Source: Gallionellaceae bacterium (lineage in GTDB: Bacteria > Pseudomonadota > Gammaproteobacteria > Burkholderiales > Gallionellaceae). From it: a stretch of 64,000 nt of DNA. Positions 10,425 to 19,546 of this stretch are shown one piece after another (position 1 is the first letter of the stretch; the number at the start of each line of letters is the position of its first letter). The translations under genes and the position numbers were made by a program. Below the pieces are notes generated by a model. That model saw only the letters and a program-made list of their open reading frames with translations. It did no database searches and had not been told where the DNA came from. The stretch lies in NCBI GenBank assembly GCA_030834965.1, contig JAUQWW010000025.1, forward strand, positions 20,094-84,093, in the 5' to 3' direction.

Positions 10425-10787
10425 ATGAACCAGACGTCTATCGATAGTGTTGGGGCAGGCGATAGCATCAGAGCAGGCGACAGCGCCGGCGCGGGCAAAG
10501 GAACCTTCAGGTCCTACGCCACCGGCTTCATTCTCTCCGTCGCGTTAACCGCCATTCCGTTTGTCCTGGTGGTACAGGGCATGTTGTCATACCGGGTCAC
10601 CCGCATTGCCATATTCAGCGCGGCCATCGTGCAGATCCTGGTGCACCTGTATTACTTCCTGCACATCAATGCCTCTTCGAGGGCGCGTTGGTACGTCCTG
10701 GCCATGCTGTTCGCCCTGTTGATCATGCTCCTCATTGTTGGCGGGACGATATGGATTATGTACCACCTCAATTACCGCTTGATGTAG
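10425..10787 (+). CDS. cyoD: Quinol oxidase bo3-type subunit IV (CyoD)
   Basis: A 120-residue protein with three predicted membrane helices and the subunit IV signature SYATGFILSVALTAIPF followed by LVHLYYFLHIN. It is an assembly and stability subunit of the bo3 oxidase. It starts directly after cyoC's stop codon. The N terminus holds a short repeat-like stretch (VGAGDSIRAGDSAGAG), longer than in many CyoD proteins and probably disordered. It is the last gene of the cluster; no cyoE is seen downstream, where a tRNA and rpoD lie on the opposite strand. Confidence 0.92.
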   Translation: MNQTSIDSVGAGDSIRAGDSAGAGKGTFRSYATGFILSVALTAIPFVLVVQGMLSYRVTRIAIFSAAIVQILVHLYYFLHINASSRARWYVLAMLFALLIMLLIVGGTIWIMYHLNYRLM

Positions 10788-10866
10788 AGGTGCTCGAAAT
10801 GCTCAGGAATTGTTGGCGCGTCACCGCAACGGTTGCATCGAACCACTCACAGAAGTGCACCATGCC

Positions 10867-10903
10867 TCAAAAAAAGAAAACGGCCTGCATCGCTGCAGGC
10901 CGT
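10867..10903 (-). terminator. Rho-independent terminator of the rpoD–tRNA-Ile2 transcript
   Basis: On the minus strand a 10-bp perfect stem (10880-10889 with 10894-10903, ACGGCCTGCA and its complement, loop of 4) is followed by a T-rich run (TTTTCTTTTTTT). It lies just downstream of the tRNA 3' end. On the plus strand the tail after the stem is poor, so it mainly serves the minus strand. Confidence 0.85.
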
Positions 10904-10911
10904 GTCTTTAT

Positions 10912-10988
10912 TGGTGGGTCGTCGCGGACTTGAACCGCGGACCAAAGGATTATGAGTCCTCTGCTCTAACCAACTGAGCTAACGACCC
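10912..10988 (-). tRNA. ileX: tRNA with CAU anticodon, most likely tRNA-Ile2 (lysidine-modified)
   Basis: A 77-base cloverleaf with encoded CCA. The acceptor stem is GGGTCGT paired with ACGACCC; the D arm contains GCTC AGTTGGTTA GAGC; the anticodon stem-loop GAGGA CTCATAA TCCTT gives CAU; the T arm is CGCGG TTCAAGT CCGCG. CAU could mean Met or Ile2. The anticodon arm followed by TTGGTC, and the location directly after rpoD (as for E. coli ileX), favour tRNA-Ile2, whose C34 is converted to lysidine by TilS. Only 15 bases separate it from rpoD's stop, so it is probably cut from the rpoD transcript. Confidence 0.9.
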
Positions 10989-11003
10989 ATGAAAATGGCC
11001 GCC

Positions 11004-12956
11004 TCAGCTTTCGCCATCCAGAAAGCTTTTCAGCTTTTCTGAACGGGATGGGTGACGCAGCTTGCGCAGTGCCTTTGCCTCGATCTGCCGGATACGTTCG
11101 CGTGTGACATCGAACTGTTTACCAACTTCTTCCAGCGTGTGATCGGTGTTCATTTCAATACCGAAGCGCATACGCAATACTTTTGCTTCACGCGGTGTCA
11201 GGCTGTCAAGAATATCTGCGGTAACGTTGCGCAAACTGTCATACACCGCTGCCTCGATGGGCGCCAGAGTATTGGAATCCTCAATGAAGTCACCCAAGTG
11301 CGAATCGTCATCGTCGCCCACCGGGGTTTCCATGGAAATCGGCTCTTTGGCTATCTTCAATATCTTGCGGATTTTATCCTCCGGCATTTCCATCTTGATC
11401 GCCAGGGTCGCAGCATCCGCCTCCAATCCAGTCTCCTGCAGGATTTGACGTGAGATGCGGTTCATCTTGTTGATGGTCTCAATCATGTGCACCGGAATGC
11501 GGATGGTGCGTGCCTGATCGGCAATGGAGCGGGTAATGGCCTGGCGTATCCACCACGTGGCATAAGTGGAAAATTTGTAGCCACGGCGGTATTCGAACTT
11601 GTCCACAGCCTTCATCAGGCCGATGTTGCCTTCCTGAATCAGGTCGAGGAACTGCAAGCCCCGGTTGGTATATTTCTTGGCAATGGAAATAACCAGACGC
11701 AGGTTGGCCTCAATCATGTCGCGCTTGGCGCGGCGTGCCTTGGCTTCGCCGTTGGTCATCTGCTTGTTGATTTCTTTCAGGTCCTTGATCGGGATCCCTA
11801 CGCGCTGCTGCAGATTGAGCAATTTCTGCTGCTGCTCGACAATGGCCGCCTGGAAGCGCGCCAGCGTTTCACTGTAGGGTTTCTTGGCGGCCACTTCACG
11901 TACCACCCAATCGAGCCGATCTTCATTGCCCGGGAAAGTCTTGATGAAATGGGGACGCGGCATGCGCGCCTTGGTGACGCACATATCCTGGATATTGCGC
12001 TCATAACTGCGCACCTCTTCCACCAAATTGCGCATGGTGTCGCATAGCGCATCCACCTGCTTGGCAGAAAAGCGGAATTGCATCAATTCGTTGGAAATCT
12101 GCTCCTGTAGCTTGTCATATTGCTTGCTGCGATAGCCATGCTTCTCGTACGCCTTGCCCAACTTGGTGAACAGATCGGAAATAGCAGCGAAGCGCACCAG
12201 CGCATCTTCCTTGAGCTGGGCGAGGTTGGCTGCGGCAATGGCTTCACCGTCTTCTTCCGACTCCTCGGTGATGTCCTCCTCATCAACAACCTCTTCCTCG
12301 CTGCCGGCTTCTGCACTCAGCTCACTATCGCTTTCAGCGTCAATGAAACCATCAATAACTTCATCAATGCGTAGTTCATCGCGCGATACTTTGCCGGCCA
12401 GCGTGAGGATGTCGGCGATCGTTGCCGGACAGGCGGAAATCGCCTGGATCATGTGCTTGAGACCTTCCTCAATACGCTTGGCAATGACGATTTCATCTTC
12501 GCGCGTAAGCAGCCCAACCGTACCCATCTCGCGCATATACATGCGCACCGGGTCCGTGGTACGGCCAAACTCCGAGTCCACCGTGGAGAGTGCAGCTTCG
12601 GCAGCCTCTACCGCATCTTCGTCGGCCACTGCGGGCGTAACTTCCGACATGATCTGGCTCTCGGCATCCGGTGCTTCATCGCACACGGTGATGCCCATGT
12701 CATTGATCATGCTGACCACACCTTCGATCTGCTCGGCTTCGAGCATTTCGGGCAAATGGTCATTAATCTCGCCGTATGTCAGATAACCACGTTCCTTGCC
12801 AAGGATAATCAAAGCCTTCAGGCGCGTGCGCCTCGCCTCTGCGTCCTGTAATTGCTCTATAGGGTTAGCGAGCAGTTTGGCTTGTGCCGCCTGTTTAGCA
12901 CTGGCTGCTGCCTGTTTGGTACTGATGGTTTTTTTCTTGCCTTGCTGAGTCGCCAT
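11004..12956 (-). CDS. rpoD: RNA polymerase primary sigma factor RpoD (sigma-70)
   Basis: The 650-residue housekeeping sigma factor contains all regions: region 1.1 ([20 protein letters not shown]), 1.2 ([20 protein letters not shown]), the large acidic non-conserved insertion of primary sigma factors (about 220-380), region 2 ([20 protein letters not shown], then [14 protein letters not shown] for -10 recognition), region 3, and region 4 ([20 protein letters not shown]) for -35 recognition. The N terminus is lysine- and alanine-rich. Unlike the common rpsU–dnaG–rpoD order, dnaG is not next to it; the neighbour is a divergent rpoH. It appears to be co-transcribed with the downstream tRNA. A TATAAT box lies about 52 bases before the start. 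Confidence 0.98.
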   Translation of the reverse strand: MATQQGKKKTISTKQAAASAKQAAQAKLLANPIEQLQDAEARRTRLKALIILGKERGYLTYGEINDHLPEMLEAEQIEGVVSMINDMGITVCDEAPDAESQIMSEVTPAVADEDAVEAAEAALSTVDSEFGRTTDPVRMYMREMGTVGLLTREDEIVIAKRIEEGLKHMIQAISACPATIADILTLAGKVSRDELRIDEVIDGFIDAESDSELSAEAGSEEEVVDEEDITEESEEDGEAIAAANLAQLKEDALVRFAAISDLFTKLGKAYEKHGYRSKQYDKLQEQISNELMQFRFSAKQVDALCDTMRNLVEEVRSYERNIQDMCVTKARMPRPHFIKTFPGNEDRLDWVVREVAAKKPYSETLARFQAAIVEQQQKLLNLQQRVGIPIKDLKEINKQMTNGEAKARRAKRDMIEANLRLVISIAKKYTNRGLQFLDLIQEGNIGLMKAVDKFEYRRGYKFSTYATWWIRQAITRSIADQARTIRIPVHMIETINKMNRISRQILQETGLEADAATLAIKMEMPEDKIRKILKIAKEPISMETPVGDDDDSHLGDFIEDSNTLAPIEAAVYDSLRNVTADILDSLTPREAKVLRMRFGIEMNTDHTLEEVGKQFDVTRERIRQIEAKALRKLRHPSRSEKLKSFLDGES

Positions 12957-13007
12957 AATCGTGTGGATTCCCAGTTAAATTAATAACTGCCGCTTCAAAA
13001 GTCGGCA

Positions 13008-13013
13008 ATTATA
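13008..13013 (-). promoter_or_regulatory. Probable -10 box of the rpoD promoter
   Basis: The minus strand carries a perfect TATAAT here, 52 bases before the rpoD start codon. No convincing -35 hexamer is present at 16-18 bases, so promoter strength and sigma dependence are uncertain. Confidence 0.45.
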
Positions 13014-13042
13014 CTCGATTTTATAAAATCTTTCCGCATGCA

Positions 13043-13063
13043 ACTTGTCACACCCCGACAAGT
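13043..13063. promoter_or_regulatory. Perfect 7-bp inverted repeat between rpoD and rpoH
   Basis: ACTTGTC, a 7-base spacer (ACACCCC), then GACAAGT. It lies in the divergent control region, about 30 bases upstream of the putative rpoD -10 box and about 33 bases upstream of the CIRCE-like element. It could be an operator or a small hairpin; no regulator is recognised. Confidence 0.4.
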
Positions 13064-13095
13064 CCGCAGCCAGCAACTTTAAACCTTTGCTCGTT

Positions 13096-13122
13096 CTGGC
13101 ACTCTTAGCATAAGAGTGCTAA
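13096..13122. promoter_or_regulatory. CIRCE-like operator (HrcA site) upstream of rpoH
   Basis: The sequence is CTGGCACTC, a 9-base spacer, then GAGTGCTAA. CIRCE is TTAGCACTC-N9-GAGTGCTAA; here the right arm is perfect, the left arm matches 7 of 9, and the spacer length is exact. It ends 27 bases before the rpoH start codon, a position expected for repression by HrcA. hrcA is not in the window. Confidence 0.8.
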
Positions 13123-13149
13123 TATTTAATATATGAGGAGGAAACAACC

Positions 13150-14004
<855 letters not shown>

Positions 14005-14026
14005 ATCAACAGGGGATGTCTAAAAT

Positions 14027-14056
14027 AAAAAAGCCGCAGATATCTGCGGCTTTTTT
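14027..14056. terminator. Bidirectional rho-independent terminator between rpoH and sspB
   Basis: A 14-bp perfect stem with 2-base centre (AAAAAAGCCGCAGA / TCTGCGGCTTTTTT) has A and T runs on opposite sides, so it can end transcription of rpoH from the left and of sspB from the right. It overlaps the last two bases of the sspB stop codon. Confidence 0.92.
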
Positions 14057-14456
14057 ATTTCACCACCCTGAGGCGTGGTTTAGTTGGTGAAGTACTATCA
14101 GGCGGCGTATCGCCGCCACCGCTACCGGAAGGCGTAGGTGCCGATTCCTGCCCCTGGAATACCAGCCCCTGCCCTGTTTCCTTGGCAAAAATACCAATCA
14201 CCGCTGCCATTGGCACGACAATCTCATGCGGCACTCCTCCAAAGCGTCCGCCGCAGGTGATCTCGTCATTGCCCAAATGCAAGTTGCGCACCGCATCCGC
14301 GCTAAGGTTGAGTACAATTTCGCCATCCCTGACATATGCTGTCGGCACACGTGTCTGCTCATCCACACGCACAGCCAGATATGGAGTCAAACCACTATCG
14401 CCACACCAGTCGTAAATCGCACGTATCAGATAAGGCTTAGTGGAAAGTTCACTCAT
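14055..14456 (-). CDS. sspB: ClpXP protease specificity-enhancing factor SspB
   Basis: A 133-residue protein. The N-terminal domain (about residues 1-105; KPYLIRAIYDWCGDSGLTPY, VLNLSADAVRNLHLGND, RFGGVPHEIVVPMAAV) binds ssrA-tagged substrates, and a disordered Gly/Ser/Pro linker leads to the terminal KPRLRVVK that docks on ClpX. The start ATG 14456 is preceded by GGAAATGGA. It follows sspA (gap about 120 bases), the usual pair. In most Betaproteobacteria sspAB come right after petABC; here they come right after the ACIII operon. Confidence 0.95.
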   Translation of the reverse strand: MSELSTKPYLIRAIYDWCGDSGLTPYLAVRVDEQTRVPTAYVRDGEIVLNLSADAVRNLHLGNDEITCGGRFGGVPHEIVVPMAAVIGIFAKETGQGLVFQGQESAPTPSGSGGGDTPPDSTSPTKPRLRVVK

Positions 14457-14577
14457 TCCATTTCCAGATCAAAAGGGTAGTTTTACGAGGCAGGCTGCAA
14501 CCAAGCAAGACGGTTCTCAACGATGAACTGCGCGAAAGGCCGGCCAACACATCGCGCCCGGCCCTTCAGATTTGGAA

Positions 14578-15177
14578 TCACTTGCGCATTGCTTTTTCGG
14601 CCGGCGTCATCGCTTCAATGTATGCCGGGCGTGAGAACAGCCGTTCTGCATATTTCATCAATGGCGCGGCCTCTTTGCCCAGTTGAATGCCATAATGCTC
14701 CAAACGCCATAACAGCGGCGCAATCGCAACATCGAGCATGGAGAATTCGTCACCCAGCATGTATTTTTGCTTGGTAAATACCGGCGCAATTTGCATCAGA
14801 TTGTCGCGCACGGTTTGGCGCGCCTTGTCGGCAACTTTCTGCGCTCCGTGCTCGATGGGGTCAATATAACAAAACAACTCGCTTTCAAAGCGGTGCAGGA
14901 ACAAACGCGCACGCGCCCTCATCACCGGGTCGGCTGGCATCAACTGTGGATGAGGGAAGCGCTCGTCAATGTATTCGTTGATGATGTTGGCTTCATACAG
15001 AATCAGGTCGCGCTCCACCAGCACCGGCACCTTATTGTGCGGACTGACTATTGCGAGATCTTCCGGCTTGTTGAACACATCCACATCGATGATTTGAAAA
15101 TCCATGCCTTTTTCAAATAATACAATGCGGCAACGCTGGCTGAACGGGTCTGTCGTTCCCGAATATAGTGTCATCAT
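14578..15177 (-). CDS. sspA: Stringent starvation protein A (glutathione S-transferase fold)
   Basis: The 199-residue product has an N-terminal thioredoxin-like GST domain (LYSGTTDPFSQRCRIVLFEK, PHNKVPVLVERDLILYEANI) and an all-alpha C-terminal domain. SspA binds RNA polymerase and is linked to starvation and acid tolerance; it is not an active GST. The frame is open further upstream into actF, but the family N terminus and position favour ATG 15177 (a second ATG follows immediately). It starts 8 bases after the actF stop, so it is very likely in the same transcript as ACIII. Confidence 0.93.
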   Translation of the reverse strand: MMTLYSGTTDPFSQRCRIVLFEKGMDFQIIDVDVFNKPEDLAIVSPHNKVPVLVERDLILYEANIINEYIDERFPHPQLMPADPVMRARARLFLHRFESELFCYIDPIEHGAQKVADKARQTVRDNLMQIAPVFTKQKYMLGDEFSMLDVAIAPLLWRLEHYGIQLGKEAAPLMKYAERLFSRPAYIEAMTPAEKAMRK

Positions 15178-15185
15178 GGCGCGAC

Positions 15186-16202
15186 TCACGCTTTCAGCAA
15201 ATGGTTGTGATGCATCATGCGCCGAACCAGCATGAATCCGACTGCGGCCACGGCCGCACCGACCGCAATGGCGGCCAGAACGGGGATAGTGCCCGTACCA
15301 TTGATGCCCGCAACCCAAGTGTAGCGTTCAAACAGGGTGCCGACCACGATACAAGCTGCAACCGCCAAGATGGCGGGTGGCGAATGACGAGGCACCCTAA
15401 AGGACAGCACCGTAAACGGTATTACGAATTTAAGAAAGATCATTGACCACCACAACGGACTGTAATCACCATTTTGCATACCCATCACGCGGTCGACCTC
15501 TTCTGGAAGATTTCCATACCAGATGGTCAAATATTGCGCAAAAAAGGTATATACCCACAACAGCGTAAATGCCAACAGCATTTGAGCCAGATAATTGTAC
15601 ACATATTCCTTAATTTTTGTAACCAGCTTGTCACTGGCATTCAGCATGTAGATCCAGATCACCATGAACGCCAGGAACATTCCAAAATTGCTGATAATGT
15701 TCTGCATACCATAGATTGCACTATGCCACGCAGGCGTCAGCGTCATTTCAAAATCCCAGGCTACCATTGTTCCATAGAGCACATAGAAAAATGGAATCCA
15801 CGTAGCAATACGGTGGAAACGTTCGCCATCCTCCTTGCTGCGTTCACTCACCTCTTGACGTTTAATAAATATCCAGCACAGGCTCATTACCGTGAACATG
15901 CCGACAATTTCGCGTGTTGCGAGCAACGGCAGCGTGTACCAGCCTGGCATGTGCAGTTCCTCACCGTGCGAAACGTGGCCGATCCAGGGGAACGTGTGTT
16001 CCGCGCCAAACAGCAGCACCAGAAGCAATACAAATGCCAGTGGAAATAAGGCAAACAGGGAAACAGCCAACTGGCGAATTTCGAATCGCCATTTGGCATT
16101 TACCAGATGAAGTACAGAACATAACGCTACTCCGCTCAACGCCAAATACAACACCACCATAAAACTGACCGACAGTACTGACCAATTGCTGTAAGAAATC
16201 AT
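15186..16202 (-). CDS. actF: Alternative complex III subunit ActF (quinone-binding membrane subunit)
   Basis: A 338-residue protein with about ten membrane helices, related to ActC/NrfD (for example GMFTVMSLCWIFIKRQ, WIPFFYVLYGTMVAWDFEM, DYSPLWWSMIFLKFVIPFTV). In alternative complex III it pairs with ActC to form the membrane core, which oxidises quinol and is thought to conduct protons. The gene is somewhat AT-rich compared with neighbours (one sampled line is about 38% GC). It is last of the seven act genes and is followed after 8 bases by sspA. Assignment rests on fold-like helix pattern and operon position; ActC and ActF resemble each other, but order and length support ActF. Confidence 0.88.
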   Translation of the reverse strand: MISYSNWSVLSVSFMVVLYLALSGVALCSVLHLVNAKWRFEIRQLAVSLFALFPLAFVLLLVLLFGAEHTFPWIGHVSHGEELHMPGWYTLPLLATREIVGMFTVMSLCWIFIKRQEVSERSKEDGERFHRIATWIPFFYVLYGTMVAWDFEMTLTPAWHSAIYGMQNIISNFGMFLAFMVIWIYMLNASDKLVTKIKEYVYNYLAQMLLAFTLLWVYTFFAQYLTIWYGNLPEEVDRVMGMQNGDYSPLWWSMIFLKFVIPFTVLSFRVPRHSPPAILAVAACIVVGTLFERYTWVAGINGTGTIPVLAAIAVGAAVAAVGFMLVRRMMHHNHLLKA

Positions 16203-16217
16203 GTGCTACCCCTCTCC

Positions 16218-16757
16218 TTATTTGGCTGCCGGCATCATGGCCTGAACGGGCGGCGCCTTTAGCAAAACTCTGCGCACATAGTTGACCACATGCCAGCGCT
16301 CGGCGACGGACAGATCATTCGCATATGACGGCATAACCGCCCCTCCGAATGTTATATATCCCCATAAATGCCCGTCAGGGAGTGTCTTCAACCGATCCGC
16401 AGTCAGATCGAATGGCCTGAGTGTCATTTTCGCTCCGACCAAACCATCCCCAGTGCCTGATTGCCCATGACAAGCCACACAATAGATTTCGTATAACCTG
16501 GCTCCCAATACAACAGACTTTTCATCAGCGGGAATCGGGTTAATGGTGTTGAGCGCCACTTCGCGGTCCTTTACCAAGGAGGTCGTGCCCGGAACCGGGA
16601 CTGAACGTTTCGGGAAAGCTTTCATTCCAGGATTGGCAGGGTCAACGCTCTCCTGAGGTTTTGTGCTGATCTGATTCGCCATATCATCCGACCACGGCCA
16701 GGCTTGCGCCAGAGCAGGGGTCAACAGTAATGCAATGATCAAGGTTAGCTTCTTCAT
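16218..16757 (-). CDS. actE: Alternative complex III subunit ActE (monohaem cytochrome c)
   Basis: A 179-residue exported protein with an N-terminal signal peptide (MKKLTLIIALLLTPALAQA) and a single class I cytochrome c domain: haem motif CVACH at about residue 93 and a later methionine ligand candidate in GGAVMPSYAND. It transfers electrons from ActA or within ACIII to downstream acceptors. No lipobox is visible, whereas in some ACIII complexes ActE is a lipoprotein. It overlaps actD by 4 bases (ATGA) and is 15 bases upstream of actF. Confidence 0.92.
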   Translation of the reverse strand: MKKLTLIIALLLTPALAQAWPWSDDMANQISTKPQESVDPANPGMKAFPKRSVPVPGTTSLVKDREVALNTINPIPADEKSVVLGARLYEIYCVACHGQSGTGDGLVGAKMTLRPFDLTADRLKTLPDGHLWGYITFGGAVMPSYANDLSVAERWHVVNYVRRVLLKAPPVQAMMPAAK

Positions 16758-17281
16758 TTCCCCGCCTCTTCCTGAATCTCCAATGCCTTATGCTTGCTGA
16801 ATATCGCCTTCAGGGCTGCTATGGCCGACTCATCCCCACTTACCAGGATGCCGATCTGGTCTTCCGAGACCTTGGCGCTATATAGCGGCGAGCGTTTTGC
16901 CGGCAAGCCGGCGCAGATCAGGAAGCCCAGCACCGTGATGAATACACCTCCGAGAATAAACATCTCATAAGTCAGCACAAAGTTGGGCGGCAGCGGCACG
17001 ATAGGCTTGCCGCCCTTTATTTGCGCGAAAAAGTTGGCTTGCGCACCCGAGATAAGAAAAAAGCCCAACAGGCCACCCAGGATAGCGCCAACCAAAGTGA
17101 ACCACTGGATATGCACCGGCTTGTTTCCCAGCACCCCTTCCACTTCGGGATGCTCAATCGGCGACTTGAGAATCAAGTCATCTGGATTGAATCCCCTGAT
17201 GTTGCCTGCGCGCAATTCGACAATTGCGGCTTCGGCCTCGTCAAAATTGTCAAACAAGGCCAGCAGGTGATGTCGGCTCAT
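16754..17281 (-). CDS. actD: Alternative complex III subunit ActD (DUF3341)
   Basis: A 175-residue protein with a ferredoxin-like cytoplasmic N-terminal half (HHLLALFDNFDEAEAAIVEL) and two membrane helices (about residues 60-80 and 105-130), the DUF3341 pattern. Its role in the complex is structural; no cofactor site is seen. Its start shares one base with the actC stop (TGATG), and its stop overlaps the start of actE, consistent with coupled translation of a stoichiometric complex. Confidence 0.93.
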   Translation of the reverse strand: MSRHHLLALFDNFDEAEAAIVELRAGNIRGFNPDDLILKSPIEHPEVEGVLGNKPVHIQWFTLVGAILGGLLGFFLISGAQANFFAQIKGGKPIVPLPPNFVLTYEMFILGGVFITVLGFLICAGLPAKRSPLYSAKVSEDQIGILVSGDESAIAALKAIFSKHKALEIQEEAGK

Positions 17282-18648
17282 CAGTGCACCCCCTCTTCAG
17301 CGGTTTCACCATTCTTCAGCGCCAGGCTGCGGTGATAAACCATCTCCTTCACTTCATACATGGAAACGGATGGGAACACCTTGCAGAACACCATGAACAG
17401 CAGGGCGAACCAGCCGAAGCTGCCGAACACGATCCCCCACTGCACCAGGCTTGGCCACTGGTCGTGATCCCAAGCCCACGGGTAATAGCCATGTGAAAAA
17501 GTAGGCGCCACGATCATCCAGCGTTCCAGCCACATGCCCAGGTTGAGCAGCAATGACACCGCGAACAAGACCGGGATATTGGCTTGGAATCGCTTGAATG
17601 CGAGCATGAGCGGCACAACGGAACCGCAGAAAATCATCATCCACCAGAACGGAGCATATGTGCCGGTTGCCTTCTGAATCAGCACATCCTTGGCCGCTTC
17701 GTCATGGCTATACCAAACACTTGCAAACTCGACCGCGTTCAAATACGTCCACACCATCGCAATCGCAAACGTCAGACGCGAGGTCTTTTTCAGGATGGAC
17801 AGCGTCATATACTCTTCAAACTTGAACACATAGCGCAGGATGATAAACAGCGAGATAATCGCCGCACAGCCGGAGTACAGTGCGCCCGCCACAAAGTACG
17901 GCGGGAACGAGGTTACGTGCCAGCCGGGCTGCTGCGACATGGCGAAGTCCGAAGCTACAATGGAGTGCACCGACACCGCCAGCGGAATCAGGAAACACGC
18001 CACCGTCAGGTAGGTGACGCGGAAGTTGCGCCATTGCCGGTCCGTTCCTTCCCAACCCAGCGCGAGCAGGGAGTAGAGCTTCTTGCGCCAACCCGGATGC
18101 ATATTGTCGCGGCAGATTGCCAGATCCGGAATCATGCCGACATACAGGAAGATAATGGAGGAGCTGAGATATGTAAAAATCGCCATCGCGTCCCATAGCA
18201 ACGGAGACTGAAAGTTTGGCCAGAGGCCGCGCTCATTCGGATAGGGCAGAGAATAATAAAACTGCCACAGGCGTCCCAGGTGAATCATCACGAACAAACC
18301 TGCCGTCATCAACGAGAACGTCGTCATCGCCTCGGCAAAGCGATAGATCGGCTTGCGCCAGTCCGCGTGCATCAGGTGCAGAATGGCCGACAACAACGTG
18401 CCGGAGTGACTCATCCCGATCCAGAAAATAAAGGTGGCAATGTACAACCCCCACACATGAGGGTTATTCATATTGGCCACCCCTATGCCGGTCTGGTATT
18501 GATAAATCTCGCAGCCCACTCCCACACCTACCATGGCAAGCGCCACCAGGAGAATTACCCAGTACAGCGGTCTCGGCGCTTCCAGGCTTCTGAGCACATC
18601 TTTGTTAATCTGCGCCCAGGCTATATTTTCGCGGATGTCTTTTTCCAT
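17281..18648 (-). CDS. actC: Alternative complex III subunit ActC (NrfD/PsrC-like)
   Basis: A 455-residue polytopic membrane protein of the NrfD family with about ten helices. Blocks such as WVILLVALAMVGVGVGCEIY, GMSHSGTLLSAILHLMHADW (conserved histidine near the quinone site) and QQPGWHVTSFPPYFVAGALY (extracellular loop) are typical of ActC. It houses the periplasmic-side quinol site and is docked by the iron-sulphur protein ActB2. It lies 25 bases after actB2 and overlaps actD by one base. Confidence 0.95.
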   Translation of the reverse strand: MEKDIRENIAWAQINKDVLRSLEAPRPLYWVILLVALAMVGVGVGCEIYQYQTGIGVANMNNPHVWGLYIATFIFWIGMSHSGTLLSAILHLMHADWRKPIYRFAEAMTTFSLMTAGLFVMIHLGRLWQFYYSLPYPNERGLWPNFQSPLLWDAMAIFTYLSSSIIFLYVGMIPDLAICRDNMHPGWRKKLYSLLALGWEGTDRQWRNFRVTYLTVACFLIPLAVSVHSIVASDFAMSQQPGWHVTSFPPYFVAGALYSGCAAIISLFIILRYVFKFEEYMTLSILKKTSRLTFAIAMVWTYLNAVEFASVWYSHDEAAKDVLIQKATGTYAPFWWMMIFCGSVVPLMLAFKRFQANIPVLFAVSLLLNLGMWLERWMIVAPTFSHGYYPWAWDHDQWPSLVQWGIVFGSFGWFALLFMVFCKVFPSVSMYEVKEMVYHRSLALKNGETAEEGVH

Positions 18649-18673
18649 TTCCCCTCTTCCCTTCTCTTATGCC

Positions 18674-19543
18674 CTACACCGCGCTCTCGCGCACCCGCTC
18701 CAGATACATCACCGAAGGATAAGGGCGCAACTCTTCCAGAATACGGTAGCCACGCAGCCTGGAGCCGCCCGGTTCGGCATCTTTGGTTTGCTTATCCTTG
18801 GTCAATTCGACTTGCTGCCGCGCCCACTGCTTTGCGACCCTGGACTCAGGGTCGACCAGATTGCCGAAAGAAATGGCATTGGTCGGGCACGCTTGCTGAC
18901 AGGCGGTCTGCACTTCACCGTCATGCACTTTGCGCCCCTCGCTGCGCGCAGTGCTCATGGCGGCGTTCAGGCGCTGCACGCAGAACGTGCATTTCTCCAT
19001 CACGCCCTTGCTGCGCACCGTCACGTCGGGATTCAACTGCCGGGTCATGGTTTCGGGCCAGACATTATCTGTTGTCGGGTAGTCATACCAGTTGAAGTAG
19101 CGCACCTTGTACGGGCAGTTAGCCGAGCAATAGCGCGAACCGATACAGCGGTTGTAAATCTGCGAGTTCAGGCCGTCCGCCGTATGGTTGGTCGCACCTA
19201 CCGGGCATACCGTTTCGCATGGAGCGGCTTCGCATTGCTGGCACATCATCGGCAGAAATTGTGCGCCCTGCTCGGGGAACTCTCTGCCGCCCGGAACGCC
19301 AATATCCTCATCCCAGTAATGCTCGATGCGAATCCAGTGCATGGCTTGGCCGTGCGCGTATTTCTCTTTTCCCACCACCGGAATATTGTTCTCGGCATAA
19401 CAGGCCACGCTGCACGCATTGCACCCGGAGCAGGCATCCAGATCGATGCTCATTGCCCATTTGTATGGGTCATGCGGCTTGTCATCCACCGGGTGAAAAT
19501 GACGGAACTGCGCCCAGTTTTCCAATAGATTATTGACCGACAT
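18674..19543 (-). CDS. actB2: Alternative complex III iron-sulphur subunit ActB2
   Basis: A 289-residue ferredoxin-like protein with four cysteine clusters: CSGCNACSVAC, CQQCEAAPCETVCP, CIGSRYCSANCP and CTFC…CQQACP. The third cluster's CIGSRYC spacing lacks one cysteine compared with a standard cluster, fitting the three [4Fe-4S] plus one [3Fe-4S] complement described for ACIII. It forms the electron wire between the quinol site and the cytochromes. In many ACIII operons this domain is fused to ActB1; here it is a separate gene 3 bases downstream of actB1. It has no signal peptide, so it presumably travels with the Tat substrate ActB1. Confidence 0.95.
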   Translation of the reverse strand: MSVNNLLENWAQFRHFHPVDDKPHDPYKWAMSIDLDACSGCNACSVACYAENNIPVVGKEKYAHGQAMHWIRIEHYWDEDIGVPGGREFPEQGAQFLPMMCQQCEAAPCETVCPVGATNHTADGLNSQIYNRCIGSRYCSANCPYKVRYFNWYDYPTTDNVWPETMTRQLNPDVTVRSKGVMEKCTFCVQRLNAAMSTARSEGRKVHDGEVQTACQQACPTNAISFGNLVDPESRVAKQWARQQVELTKDKQTKDAEPGGSRLRGYRILEELRPYPSVMYLERVRESAV

Positions 19544-19546
19544 ACC

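Noticed and set aside
10688..10933. Frame overlapping cyoD and running into the tRNA region
   Set aside because: It overlaps cyoD, the terminator and the tRNA gene; not a plausible protein.
10912..10988. Elongator tRNA-Met assignment for the CAU tRNA
   Set aside because: The anticodon-arm and TTGGTC variable-loop context and rpoD linkage fit tRNA-Ile2 better, though Met is not fully excluded.
18533..19528. Plus-strand frame of 331 codons opposite actB2
   Set aside because: Antisense to a strongly conserved iron-sulphur protein; no domain or start signal.
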